DNA of 64,000 nt from CAYJAZ01 sp964368455 (GTDB taxonomy: Bacteria > Desulfobacterota > Desulfovibrionia > Desulfovibrionales > Desulfovibrionaceae), in contig CAYJAZ010000010.1 in assembly GCA_964368455.1 (NCBI GenBank), positions 1-64,000 of the forward strand. Direction: 5' to 3'. Positions 41,796-49,753 of the stretch are shown in pieces (position 1 is the first letter of the stretch; every line of letters begins with the position of its first letter). The notes beneath the pieces are model-generated. The model made no database searches, was not told the origin of the DNA, and was given only the letters and a program-made list of their open reading frames with translations. The position numbers and the translations under genes were made by a program.

Positions 41796-43889
41796 ATGGA
41801 TTTACAAAAACTTTTAAAACCAAAATCTGTGGCAGTTGTTGGTGCTAGCGAGCGTGATGGTTTTGGCGGTGGTGTTTGTCGTAATATCATGGATTACGTG
41901 CAAGATTTAAGTAGAGTCTATTTTATACACCCTAAAAGAGATAGTGTTTTTGGGCACCCTTGCCACAAATCTCTTGCAGATGTAGACGATACTATTGATC
42001 TTGTTATTATTTGTACTCCACAAGCAACTGTAGTTGACTTGCTCCGTCAAGCTGCACCTAAGGGTTGCGGCGGTGCTGTTGTTTTTGCTAGTGGTTACGG
42101 CGAAATTGGTAATGCAGAAGGCGAAGCTCTTGAAAAAGAACTTATAGACGTAGCAAAAGAATTGAATATTGCAGTAGTTGGGCCTAACTGTGCTGGTTTT
42201 ATTAACTATATCGATCAAGTACAAGCTTTTGCTTTTGTTGCTAAAAAAAGAGAACGTAAAGGTTCTGTTGGTGTTATTTCACAAAGCGGACAGCTTTGCA
42301 GCTCAATGATAGATCACCCTGCAATGCGATTTTCTTATAATATTTCAGCTGGTAATGGAAAAATTTGCCAAGTTGAAGACTATATGGAATTTTTGATTCA
42401 CGACGAAGATACTAAGGTTCTTACCGTTTACATCGAAGGTGTTAAAAACCCTGAAAAATTTGCAAAAGTTTTGAAAATCGGTGCTGAAAAGAAAAAGCCT
42501 ATAGTTATTCTTAAAGCTGGCAGAAGTGAAAAAGGTGGAGCTATCGCAGCTTCTCACACAGGTAGCCTTTCAGGTTCTGATAAATCATTCGACGCTGTAT
42601 TGAAAAAATACGGTGCTATTCGTGTAGATGACTTAGAAGAACTTATCGGTATGTCAATTCTTTTATCAACACTTTCTTCTTTGCCAACAAAGGCAACTTT
42701 TGCTTCCATGAACCTTTCTGGTGGCGAAACAGGTATTTGTGCAGACGTAGGTAGTACTTATGGTATTGAATTCCCAGACTTTACTCCTGAAACTCTTGCT
42801 TCATTAAGAGAACAATTGCCAAGCTTTGCAACTCCAAATAACCCACTTGATACAACTGCAAGCCTTTCTTACGATTCCGAACTTTATGGTAAAGCATTCA
42901 AAACAGTTATGGACGATCCAAACATTGGTATGGTGCTTATCGGTTATACATTGCTTGACGAAGTTGCTGACCCAAGCATTCACTATATGTATAAGGGTAT
43001 TGAGCAAGTTATCAATGAAAATCCAAGCAAACCGGTTGCGATTATTCCATTTGCTGAAAATACAAGAAATAAAGAATACGAAACAAAATTCTTCAATGCA
43101 AATATTCCAATTCTTCCGCCAGCAGTATATGCATTCAAATTGCTTAAATACTTAAGCGATTACGTAAACTACTGTGCAGAAAGCAAAACTCTTGAAGTAA
43201 GCAAAGTTGTAAATCTTGCTGAAGGTTCTAAAGCATTGTCTGAATTTGCAAGTAAGCAAGAATTAGCAAAATTTGGTTTACCAGTACCTGCTGAATATAT
43301 AGTTACTTCTCTAGAAGAAGCAGTTGCAGTTTTTGAAAAAGAAAAAACTTCTTTTGCAATGAAGATTGAATCAAAGGACATTCTCCATAAGAGTGATGTT
43401 GGCGGCGTAAAACTTAATATCAATACTCTTGATGCTGTGAAACAAGCCTACACAGAAATTATGGAAAATGTAAAGAAGAACGCACCAAATGCGTCTATCA
43501 ACGGTATCTTGATGGCTCCAATGCTTCAAAAAGGTACTGAAATGATTATTGGTGTGAACAATGATCCACAATTTGGCCCAATGATCATGGTTGGAATGGG
43601 CGGCGTATTTGTAGAAATCTTTAAAGATGTTGCACTTTATCCTGCTCCTCTCAATAAAGCAGAAGCTCTTGATATGCTAAATAGCTTGAAATCATTCCCT
43701 CTTCTTAACGGTTACAGAGGAAGCGAACCTTGCGATATTGACGCATTATGCGACACTATCATCAAAGTTGGCGACTATGCACATGCAAATCGTAACACCT
43801 TGAAAGAATTAGATATCAATCCGCTATTTGTCTATCCAAAGGGTAAAGGCGTTGGTATTGCAGATGCGTTGATCGTACTTGCAGATTAA
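41796..43889 (+). CDS. ADP-forming acetate/acyl-CoA synthetase, fused alpha-beta
   Basis: Converts acyl-CoA, ADP and phosphate to free acid, CoA and ATP. The N-terminal CoA-binding domain starts LLKPKSVAVVGASERDGFGG (20 residues) and continues with AVVGPNCAGFIN; the flavodoxin-like ligase domain has SVGVISQSGQL and the phospho-His loop AASHTGSLSG; the C-terminal ATP-grasp domain has MKIESKDILHKSDVGGVKL and MVGMGGVFVE. 697 residues is the size of fused enzymes. Next to a 2-oxoacid oxidoreductase, it would give ATP by substrate-level phosphorylation, an arrangement well known in archaea. AAAGTGGG ribosome site. The MFS gene follows after 34 bases. Confidence 0.92.
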   Translation: MDLQKLLKPKSVAVVGASERDGFGGGVCRNIMDYVQDLSRVYFIHPKRDSVFGHPCHKSLADVDDTIDLVIICTPQATVVDLLRQAAPKGCGGAVVFASGYGEIGNAEGEALEKELIDVAKELNIAVVGPNCAGFINYIDQVQAFAFVAKKRERKGSVGVISQSGQLCSSMIDHPAMRFSYNISAGNGKICQVEDYMEFLIHDEDTKVLTVYIEGVKNPEKFAKVLKIGAEKKKPIVILKAGRSEKGGAIAASHTGSLSGSDKSFDAVLKKYGAIRVDDLEELIGMSILLSTLSSLPTKATFASMNLSGGETGICADVGSTYGIEFPDFTPETLASLREQLPSFATPNNPLDTTASLSYDSELYGKAFKTVMDDPNIGMVLIGYTLLDEVADPSIHYMYKGIEQVINENPSKPVAIIPFAENTRNKEYETKFFNANIPILPPAVYAFKLLKYLSDYVNYCAESKTLEVSKVVNLAEGSKALSEFASKQELAKFGLPVPAEYIVTSLEEAVAVFEKEKTSFAMKIESKDILHKSDVGGVKLNINTLDAVKQAYTEIMENVKKNAPNASINGILMAPMLQKGTEMIIGVNNDPQFGPMIMVGMGGVFVEIFKDVALYPAPLNKAEALDMLNSLKSFPLLNGYRGSEPCDIDALCDTIIKVGDYAHANRNTLKELDINPLFVYPKGKGVGIADALIVLAD

Positions 43890-43923
43890 TTAATATATAA
43901 CTATATATTTAGAGGATTTCATT

Positions 43924-45165
43924 ATGAGTAACTTCTATAAGTATTTTATACTTTTTGTCATTTCAATTGGTTATTCCGCAACATTTATGCTCCCTTACAT
44001 AAAATATGTATTTTATGATCAACTTCTTCTTGCACTTAACTGTACTAACGAAGAAGCGGGCTTATTGCTTTCAGTTTATACAATTATGAACCTTATTCTT
44101 TACGTTCCTGGTGGATTTGTTGCTGATAAAGTCAAAGCAAAAACTGTACTCGTCTATTCATTTATGGGTTCAGGTTTAATAAACTACCTCTTTGCATTTA
44201 GCATGAACTTGCAAACTGCATGGATTGTTTGGGCATTACTCTCATTTACAACCACATTTGCTTTCTGGCCTGCTCTTATCAAGACAATTCGTATGCTTGG
44301 TACTAAAGACGAACAAGGCAGAATCTTCGGTTTCTTTAACTCAGGTGTTGGTATCTTCTCAGCTATCATTTCTTCTATAGCATTATATGTATATGCTCTT
44401 TATGGTGCAGACCAAGTTGGTGGCTTAAAAGGCGTTGTAATTGTTCAAGGTTCAGTATGTGTTCTTGCTTCTGTTTTACTTATGTTCTTCTACAAAGCTG
44501 AAACAGACGCAGTTACTGATGAAAACGATAAGTTCCAATCAAAAGACGTTTTTGTAGTTATTAAGAACCCTATGACTTGGATTATCGCTTTTATGATTTT
44601 CTGTGCACACGGTATCTACACAAGTACATCTTACTTCAGCCCATATATGACAAATGTACTTGGTGCAACATTAACATTCTCAGGTATCTTGGCTATTGTT
44701 CGTACACACGTTATCCGTATCGTTGCATCTCCTTCAGGTGGTATTATTGCTGATAAATTGAAATCTCCTGCTCTTTTTCTCATGATTTTATTTGGATTTA
44801 TGACAGCAATGCTTGTTCTGTTTATGTTCCTTCCAGTTGGAACAAGCGTACCGGTTGCAATTGCATTGCAGTTGATACTTGCTTGCTTTATCTTCGCTGG
44901 CTACGCTCTCATCTACTCTTGCTTTGAAGAAGCTTGTATTCCACCAAAACTCACTGGTACAACAGTAGCATTTGCATGTCTAATCGGTTACTTACCTGAT
45001 ATGATTTATAACCCTCTCTTCGGTAGATGGCTTGATATCTACAAAAACGATGGTTATTTCTATATCTTCACATTCCTTGCTGCTTCAGGTGTTGTAGGTA
45101 TGCTTATGACTTACCTCATTTGGCAAAAAGGTAAAAAAAGAAACCTTGTTGAAGCATCAGCATAG
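43924..45165 (+). CDS. Major facilitator superfamily transporter
   Basis: A 413-residue protein with 12 predicted membrane segments. The loop after segment 2 has GGFVADKVKAKTVLV, a variant of the MFS motif, and a second copy (GGIIADKLKSP) occurs in the second half. Position after the synthetase in the operon makes it a likely carrier for the module's organic acid, such as a 2-oxoacid, 2-hydroxyacid or the released acid. The substrate cannot be read from sequence. AGAGGAT ribosome site. A palindromic hairpin begins 15 bases past the stop. Confidence 0.85.
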   Translation: MSNFYKYFILFVISIGYSATFMLPYIKYVFYDQLLLALNCTNEEAGLLLSVYTIMNLILYVPGGFVADKVKAKTVLVYSFMGSGLINYLFAFSMNLQTAWIVWALLSFTTTFAFWPALIKTIRMLGTKDEQGRIFGFFNSGVGIFSAIISSIALYVYALYGADQVGGLKGVVIVQGSVCVLASVLLMFFYKAETDAVTDENDKFQSKDVFVVIKNPMTWIIAFMIFCAHGIYTSTSYFSPYMTNVLGATLTFSGILAIVRTHVIRIVASPSGGIIADKLKSPALFLMILFGFMTAMLVLFMFLPVGTSVPVAIALQLILACFIFAGYALIYSCFEEACIPPKLTGTTVAFACLIGYLPDMIYNPLFGRWLDIYKNDGYFYIFTFLAASGVVGMLMTYLIWQKGKKRNLVEASA

Positions 45166-45718
45166 CTAATAGATTCTAAGCCTTATGTATAGAATATTTT
45201 CAGATTATAAAGATTTTCTGTACATAAGGCATTTGAATAATCTATAGTTAGTAGAAGTAATTATGGGATTGCTAGACTGTGGTATGCTTATTTTTACAAT
45301 TGTTTTGATAGCTATCTAGTTATAGAGATTACTTCGCAAGCACAAGCTGTTCAATTATTTATTGCTATTCAAAGTGCTGTAAATACATGGCAAGTGCGAT
45401 ATATTGTTGCATTTAATTTGTGTTGCTTTTGCAATAATTTTATTGTAGGTTCACTCCTACAATTTATGTATATATGGGTAAAAACTTCCTCAAAAGCAGC
45501 CTTTTATAGTGTTTCGCTTTTGCTTATTACTGTTTTATCCAGCTTTGTTGATAAGAGATATATCCAGAATTTGCTCTATTTCAAATGCATGATGTATTGC
45601 ACAGAACTTGAGTTTCTTTTATAACATTTTTTGGTATTGCTTATTTTGTAAAGGAAGAAAATAGGCATGCTTTATTCTAAGAGCAATTTTTTTGCTGAGT
45701 TTTACGGAGGAAAATATA
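45166..45718. other. Gene-free stretch with two hairpins before glcD
   Basis: 553 bases. GCCTTATGTA (45180-45189) pairs with TACATAAGGC (45221-45230), probably the end of the korD-MFS transcript although a T-run is missing. ATTGTAGG (45442-45449) pairs with CCTACAAT (45456-45463). The rest is AT-rich with a half site TGTTCAAT near 45348. A 76-codon frame (45394-45624) has no ribosome site or family pattern and is not called. Confidence 0.6.
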
Positions 45719-47098
45719 ATGATAGATAACAAGGCTCAAGAAGAATTAATAGCATTGTTAGGTAATGAAAGATTCTATTCTTCAAAAGAAGATTTAATTG
45801 CATATTGCGCTGATGCAAATCCTGAAAAACGTGCTTTGCCTGAAGCTGTTGTGCTTCCTGCAACCACAGAAGAAGTTTCTGCAATTTTAAAGATCGCAAA
45901 TAAATACCGTATCCCTGTAACACCAAGAGGTGGCGGCAGTGGTTATACTGGCGGCTGTGTGCCTGTGCACGGTGGTATTGTTTTATCTATGGAAAAATTT
46001 AATAAAATTCTTGAAATAGATTTAGATAACTTCCTTATTATTGTTGAACCAGGCGTTGTTGTTAAAACAATTCAAGACACTGTTGACAAACACGGCCTTA
46101 TGTACCCACCTGATCCAGCTTCTACTGCATTTGCTACTATTGGTGGTAATATTGCTGAAAATGCTGGAGGCTTACGTGCTGTTAAGTACGGCGTAACAAA
46201 GAACTATGTTATGGGTCTTGAAGTTGTGCTTGCAAATGGTGATGTTGTTCGCACTGGCTCTAAATGCATTAAAGACGTTGCTGGCTACAACCTTACTGAA
46301 TTATTTGTTGGTTCAGAAGGCACTTTAGGTATTGTAACAAAGGCGATTCTCAAAATCGTTGCTAAACCTGAAGCAAAACGTACAATGACAGCTACTTTCC
46401 CTAGTCTTGAAAAAGCTGCAGAAGCTGTAAAAATGATCTTTTCAACCGGTGTTCGTCCATCTACACTTGAATTTTTAGACAGAATTTCAGTTGAAGCCGT
46501 TGAAAAAACTACAAGTTTTGAAGCAAAACCAGAAGAACAAGCTCTTCTTCTTATCGAAATTGATGGTGCAGAGATTGCTCTTGATCCAGACGTAGTAAAG
46601 ATTGAAGAAGCATGTCATAAATGTGGAGTTATCACTTTCAAGAAAGCAACAAATGATGAAGAACGTGAAGAACTTTGGGCAGCTCGCCGTTCACTTTCTT
46701 ATGCACTTTGTGAAATTGCTGAAGAATGGGAAGATGATGATGTTTCTGTGCCTATCGCACGTATCCCTGACATGATCCGCAAACTTGATGAAATTGCAAC
46801 TAAATACAATCTTATTGTCGCTAACTTTGGCCATTACGGCGATGGTAACATTCATATTGGAATGACAACTGGTAAAGATGGAGGCCCATTCCCAGCACAA
46901 GCGAAAGCAGACATGGTAAAAGCAACTATTGATCTTGAAGGTCGTATCGCTGCTGAACATGGTGTTGGTTGCCTAAAAGTGCATAACCTTCATTGGAATA
47001 TCGACGAACCTACCATGAATATGATGCGTGGCTTCAAAAATCTTTTTGATCCAAACGGAATACTTAACCCAGGTAAAGTTATTCCTGTAAAATCATAA
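45719..47098 (+). CDS. glcD: FAD-linked 2-hydroxyacid dehydrogenase (GlcD/D-lactate dehydrogenase type)
   Basis: Oxidises a D-2-hydroxyacid such as lactate or glycolate to the 2-oxoacid. The FAD-binding domain has RIPVTPRGGGSGYTGGCVPV, then IVEPGVVVKTIQDTV, NIAENAGGLRAVKYG and LFVGSEGTLGIV. The C-terminal FAD-oxidase domain has NFGHYGDGNIHIGMT and AEHGVGCLK. 459 residues from ATG 45719, which has GGAGGAAAA before it; the longer frame begins at TTG. It is followed, after 202 bases, by its iron-sulfur partner. It is downstream of the 2-oxoacid oxidoreductase operon, to which its product could go. Confidence 0.92.
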   Translation: MIDNKAQEELIALLGNERFYSSKEDLIAYCADANPEKRALPEAVVLPATTEEVSAILKIANKYRIPVTPRGGGSGYTGGCVPVHGGIVLSMEKFNKILEIDLDNFLIIVEPGVVVKTIQDTVDKHGLMYPPDPASTAFATIGGNIAENAGGLRAVKYGVTKNYVMGLEVVLANGDVVRTGSKCIKDVAGYNLTELFVGSEGTLGIVTKAILKIVAKPEAKRTMTATFPSLEKAAEAVKMIFSTGVRPSTLEFLDRISVEAVEKTTSFEAKPEEQALLLIEIDGAEIALDPDVVKIEEACHKCGVITFKKATNDEEREELWAARRSLSYALCEIAEEWEDDDVSVPIARIPDMIRKLDEIATKYNLIVANFGHYGDGNIHIGMTTGKDGGPFPAQAKADMVKATIDLEGRIAAEHGVGCLKVHNLHWNIDEPTMNMMRGFKNLFDPNGILNPGKVIPVKS

Positions 47099-47300
47099 GG
47101 ATTTGTGGATGTATAATTTGGGTATGTTTCTGTACAAAGAGTTTTTTTTAATTTCAAAAAATATATTTTTATAGAATTTGATGTCAAATACTCTGCTTTA
47201 TTGGAAGAATATTTTCATTAGTCGAAAATAAAGTAAAATACAATAAACTTGAAACAGACCCCAGATAACTACTTAGAATTATTTATGGAGTAAGTCGAAA

Positions 47301-48614
47301 ATGGATAAAAATAAAGAAAAAGAAAAAGCTCTTTTACGCTTAAAGAAAGTGTTAAAAGAGGAGCTTTATAAGTGCATACGTTGTGGTGAATGCCGTACTG
47401 TTTGCCCTGTATATGGCGAAAAGCAAGCAGAACGTTACACAGCACGTGGAAAGATGCTGATTATTTCTGGCTTGGCAAATGGCGAACTTAAATTTACAAA
47501 AGAAGTACGTGAATCATTAGAAAACTGCCTTTTATGTGCATCTTGTGTTAACAAATGTACAAGTAATGTAGATTCAAATAAAGTTGTTGCTGCTGCTAGA
47601 CAAGCTTTTGCACAAGAGCTTGGCTTGCCAAACTACAAAAAAGCTCTTTGCACTATTATGAAGTCGCAAAAAATTATGGATAATGGTATGAAGGTTGCTT
47701 CATTATCTCAATCCTTAATGTTTAAGAAAATTCCACAAATGAGTGGCATGTATAGAAGATTTAGCATGCCTATGATTGATGAACATCAATATATACCAGC
47801 AGTTACATCAAATCCTTTCAGACAAAGAAAGCAAAAGTATGAAGCACAAGGCACAAAGAAAGTATCTTACTTTATAGGCTGTATGACAAACTATTGCATG
47901 CCTGAAATTGCTGAAAGTGTTGTTTTTGTTTTGAATAAAATGGGTGTTAGCGTTGAAGTTCCGCAAGGACAAGGCTGTTGTGCTATGCCAATGCTTGCTT
48001 CAGGCGATAAACAATCTATTGAAGAAGCAGGAAGTGTAAACTTACAAGCATTTGGTAATTCAGATGAACCTATCGTAGTTGCTTGTGCTTCATGTGGACA
48101 CATGCTTAAAAGTGGTTACAAAGAAATGCTTGGAGATGATCCTAAATTTGCAGAAAAAGTAGAAAAGTTTTCAAAAAGAATTGTTGATATAAACGAATAT
48201 CTTCTACGCGAATTTACAGAAGAAGAAATTTCTTCTCGTGTAAAATATAATAATGCAAATTCTGTCACCTATCATGATCCTTGCCACTTACGCAAAGGTC
48301 AAAACATATTCAAAGAACCACGTACTATTCTTAGTATTGCAAGTTCTGATTCGCTTATTGAAATGGAAGGAGCTGATTCATGTTGCGGACTTGGTGGTAC
48401 ATACACTATTGCGCATCTTAAAACTTCCAAAGACATTCAATCACACAAACTTGAAAATGCTCTTGAAACACGTGCACAAACTCTTACAAGTTCATGCCCT
48501 GGCTGTCTTTTACAGTTGAACGACGGTGTAAGAAGACATGGAAAAGGTAAAATGCAAGTAAAGCACGCTATTCAAGTTCTTGCAGAATCTTTTGGTCAAG
48601 CACATAGCAATTAA
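47301..48614 (+). CDS. glcF: Iron-sulfur subunit of 2-hydroxyacid dehydrogenase (GlcF type)
   Basis: A 437-residue protein with two 4Fe-4S motifs near the N-terminus (CIRCGECRTVCP, about 27-38, and CLLCASCVNKC, about 75-85) and two CCG domains: GCMTNYCMPE with GQGCCAMPM, and HDPCHLRKG with GADSCCGLGG. CCG domains bind a further cluster in heterodisulfide-reductase relatives. It passes electrons from the flavoprotein to a membrane or soluble acceptor. ATGGAGT ribosome site region. It ends in a strong terminator. Confidence 0.92.
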   Translation: MDKNKEKEKALLRLKKVLKEELYKCIRCGECRTVCPVYGEKQAERYTARGKMLIISGLANGELKFTKEVRESLENCLLCASCVNKCTSNVDSNKVVAAARQAFAQELGLPNYKKALCTIMKSQKIMDNGMKVASLSQSLMFKKIPQMSGMYRRFSMPMIDEHQYIPAVTSNPFRQRKQKYEAQGTKKVSYFIGCMTNYCMPEIAESVVFVLNKMGVSVEVPQGQGCCAMPMLASGDKQSIEEAGSVNLQAFGNSDEPIVVACASCGHMLKSGYKEMLGDDPKFAEKVEKFSKRIVDINEYLLREFTEEEISSRVKYNNANSVTYHDPCHLRKGQNIFKEPRTILSIASSDSLIEMEGADSCCGLGGTYTIAHLKTSKDIQSHKLENALETRAQTLTSSCPGCLLQLNDGVRRHGKGKMQVKHAIQVLAESFGQAHSN

Positions 48615-48722
48615 TTTGTATATCTTTCTAGAACATGTATTTGTAATTTGTTTTTTGACAAAATTATATATCTACCTTTTTAGAAACATAAACTTTGCTT
48701 AAGTAATAGACAAATCAACTTA

Positions 48723-48760
48723 GTCATATAGGTAACATTCTTACCTATATGACTTTTTTT
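48723..48760 (+). terminator. Terminator after glcF
   Basis: GTCATATAGGTAA (48723-48735) and TTACCTATATGAC (48741-48753) form a perfect 13-bp stem with a 5-base loop, then TTTTTTT. Confidence 0.92.
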
Positions 48761-48850
48761 AAATTGATTTAACTTGTGCAAATCCTAAGAAGTTTGACAT
48801 ATGAAATAAAAAAGGCTATATAAGATAGTAATCAAAAATAAGGATTTGTT

Positions 48851-49606
48851 ATGAATAATGGCGAAGTTAAGGTAAAAAGCCTTCAAAAGGCTCTAGAGGT
48901 GCTTAATTGCTTTATAGATACACATCAACTAGGCGTAACAGAAATTAGCGAACGCTTAGGCTTATATAAAAGCACTGTGCATAATATTCTGTCTACCTTT
49001 CAAGCAATGAATTATGTAAAGCAAGACCTTGATACGGGGAAATATTCCCTTGGCGATACTATGTACTATTTTTGTGGTTCGCTCAATACGAGTAACATTC
49101 TTACTAAAATAGCTAGACCTTATATGGAAGAAATAGGCTTAAAAGTTGGCGAACTTGTCTATCTTGCTACTTATTCTGAATATGATGCCCTTTACTTAGA
49201 TTCTTTTTATCCTAAAAACTTTAAGGGGACGCAAAATACGGTTTTAGGATATAGAATAAAGATGTATTGCTGTGGCGTTGGTAAGGCTATGCTTGCCCAT
49301 TTACCTCAGGCAGAAGCAAATAAAGTCATTGCACAACCACGTACAGCACTTACTCCACACACTCTTGTAGATGAAAAATTATTGCGTAATGAATTAGCCG
49401 AAATACGCAGACTTGGCTATGCCATAGACAGTATGGAACATGAATTTGGTGTAAAATGTGTTGCTGTACCAATTTTTACGAGCAATGGCAAACTTGAAGG
49501 GGCGATGAGCATAAGTGCACCCTCCCTTCGTTTTGACAAATTTTCCCTAGAGGAATTAGTAGAAATACTGCAACAAGCCGCAAACGAAATCCGTAGAAAA
49601 CTATAA
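48851..49606 (+). CDS. IclR-family transcription regulator
   Basis: 251 residues: N-terminal winged helix (LGVTEISERLGLYKSTVHNILSTF), then an effector domain with YLATYSEYDALYLDSF, CGVGKAMLAHLPQ, RRLGYAIDSMEHEFGVKCVAVPIF and GAMSISAPS. The family responds to small organic acids. AAGGA ribosome site. It lies right after the glcDF genes on the same strand, and is the only regulator in the 39-49.6 kb module. It is a candidate to bind the GAAC/GTTC composite sites at 38.7-39.0 kb; this is inference. The region after its stop is AT-rich and short. Confidence 0.92.
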   Translation: MNNGEVKVKSLQKALEVLNCFIDTHQLGVTEISERLGLYKSTVHNILSTFQAMNYVKQDLDTGKYSLGDTMYYFCGSLNTSNILTKIARPYMEEIGLKVGELVYLATYSEYDALYLDSFYPKNFKGTQNTVLGYRIKMYCCGVGKAMLAHLPQAEANKVIAQPRTALTPHTLVDEKLLRNELAEIRRLGYAIDSMEHEFGVKCVAVPIFTSNGKLEGAMSISAPSLRFDKFSLEELVEILQQAANEIRRKL

Positions 49607-49753
49607 TAATCATTAACGATATTTAACAATCAAAAAGCATGCAATAAAAATAAGAGGATTTTATATACAGTATTTTTGCAGTATATAAAGTTTTTAATCA
49701 ATAAAATTTTTAAGAGTAACTCAATCGAATTATTCTTTTTTATAATATACTTA

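Noticed and set aside
45394..45624. 76-codon frame before glcD
   Set aside because: No ribosome site, no family pattern; overlaps a hairpin.
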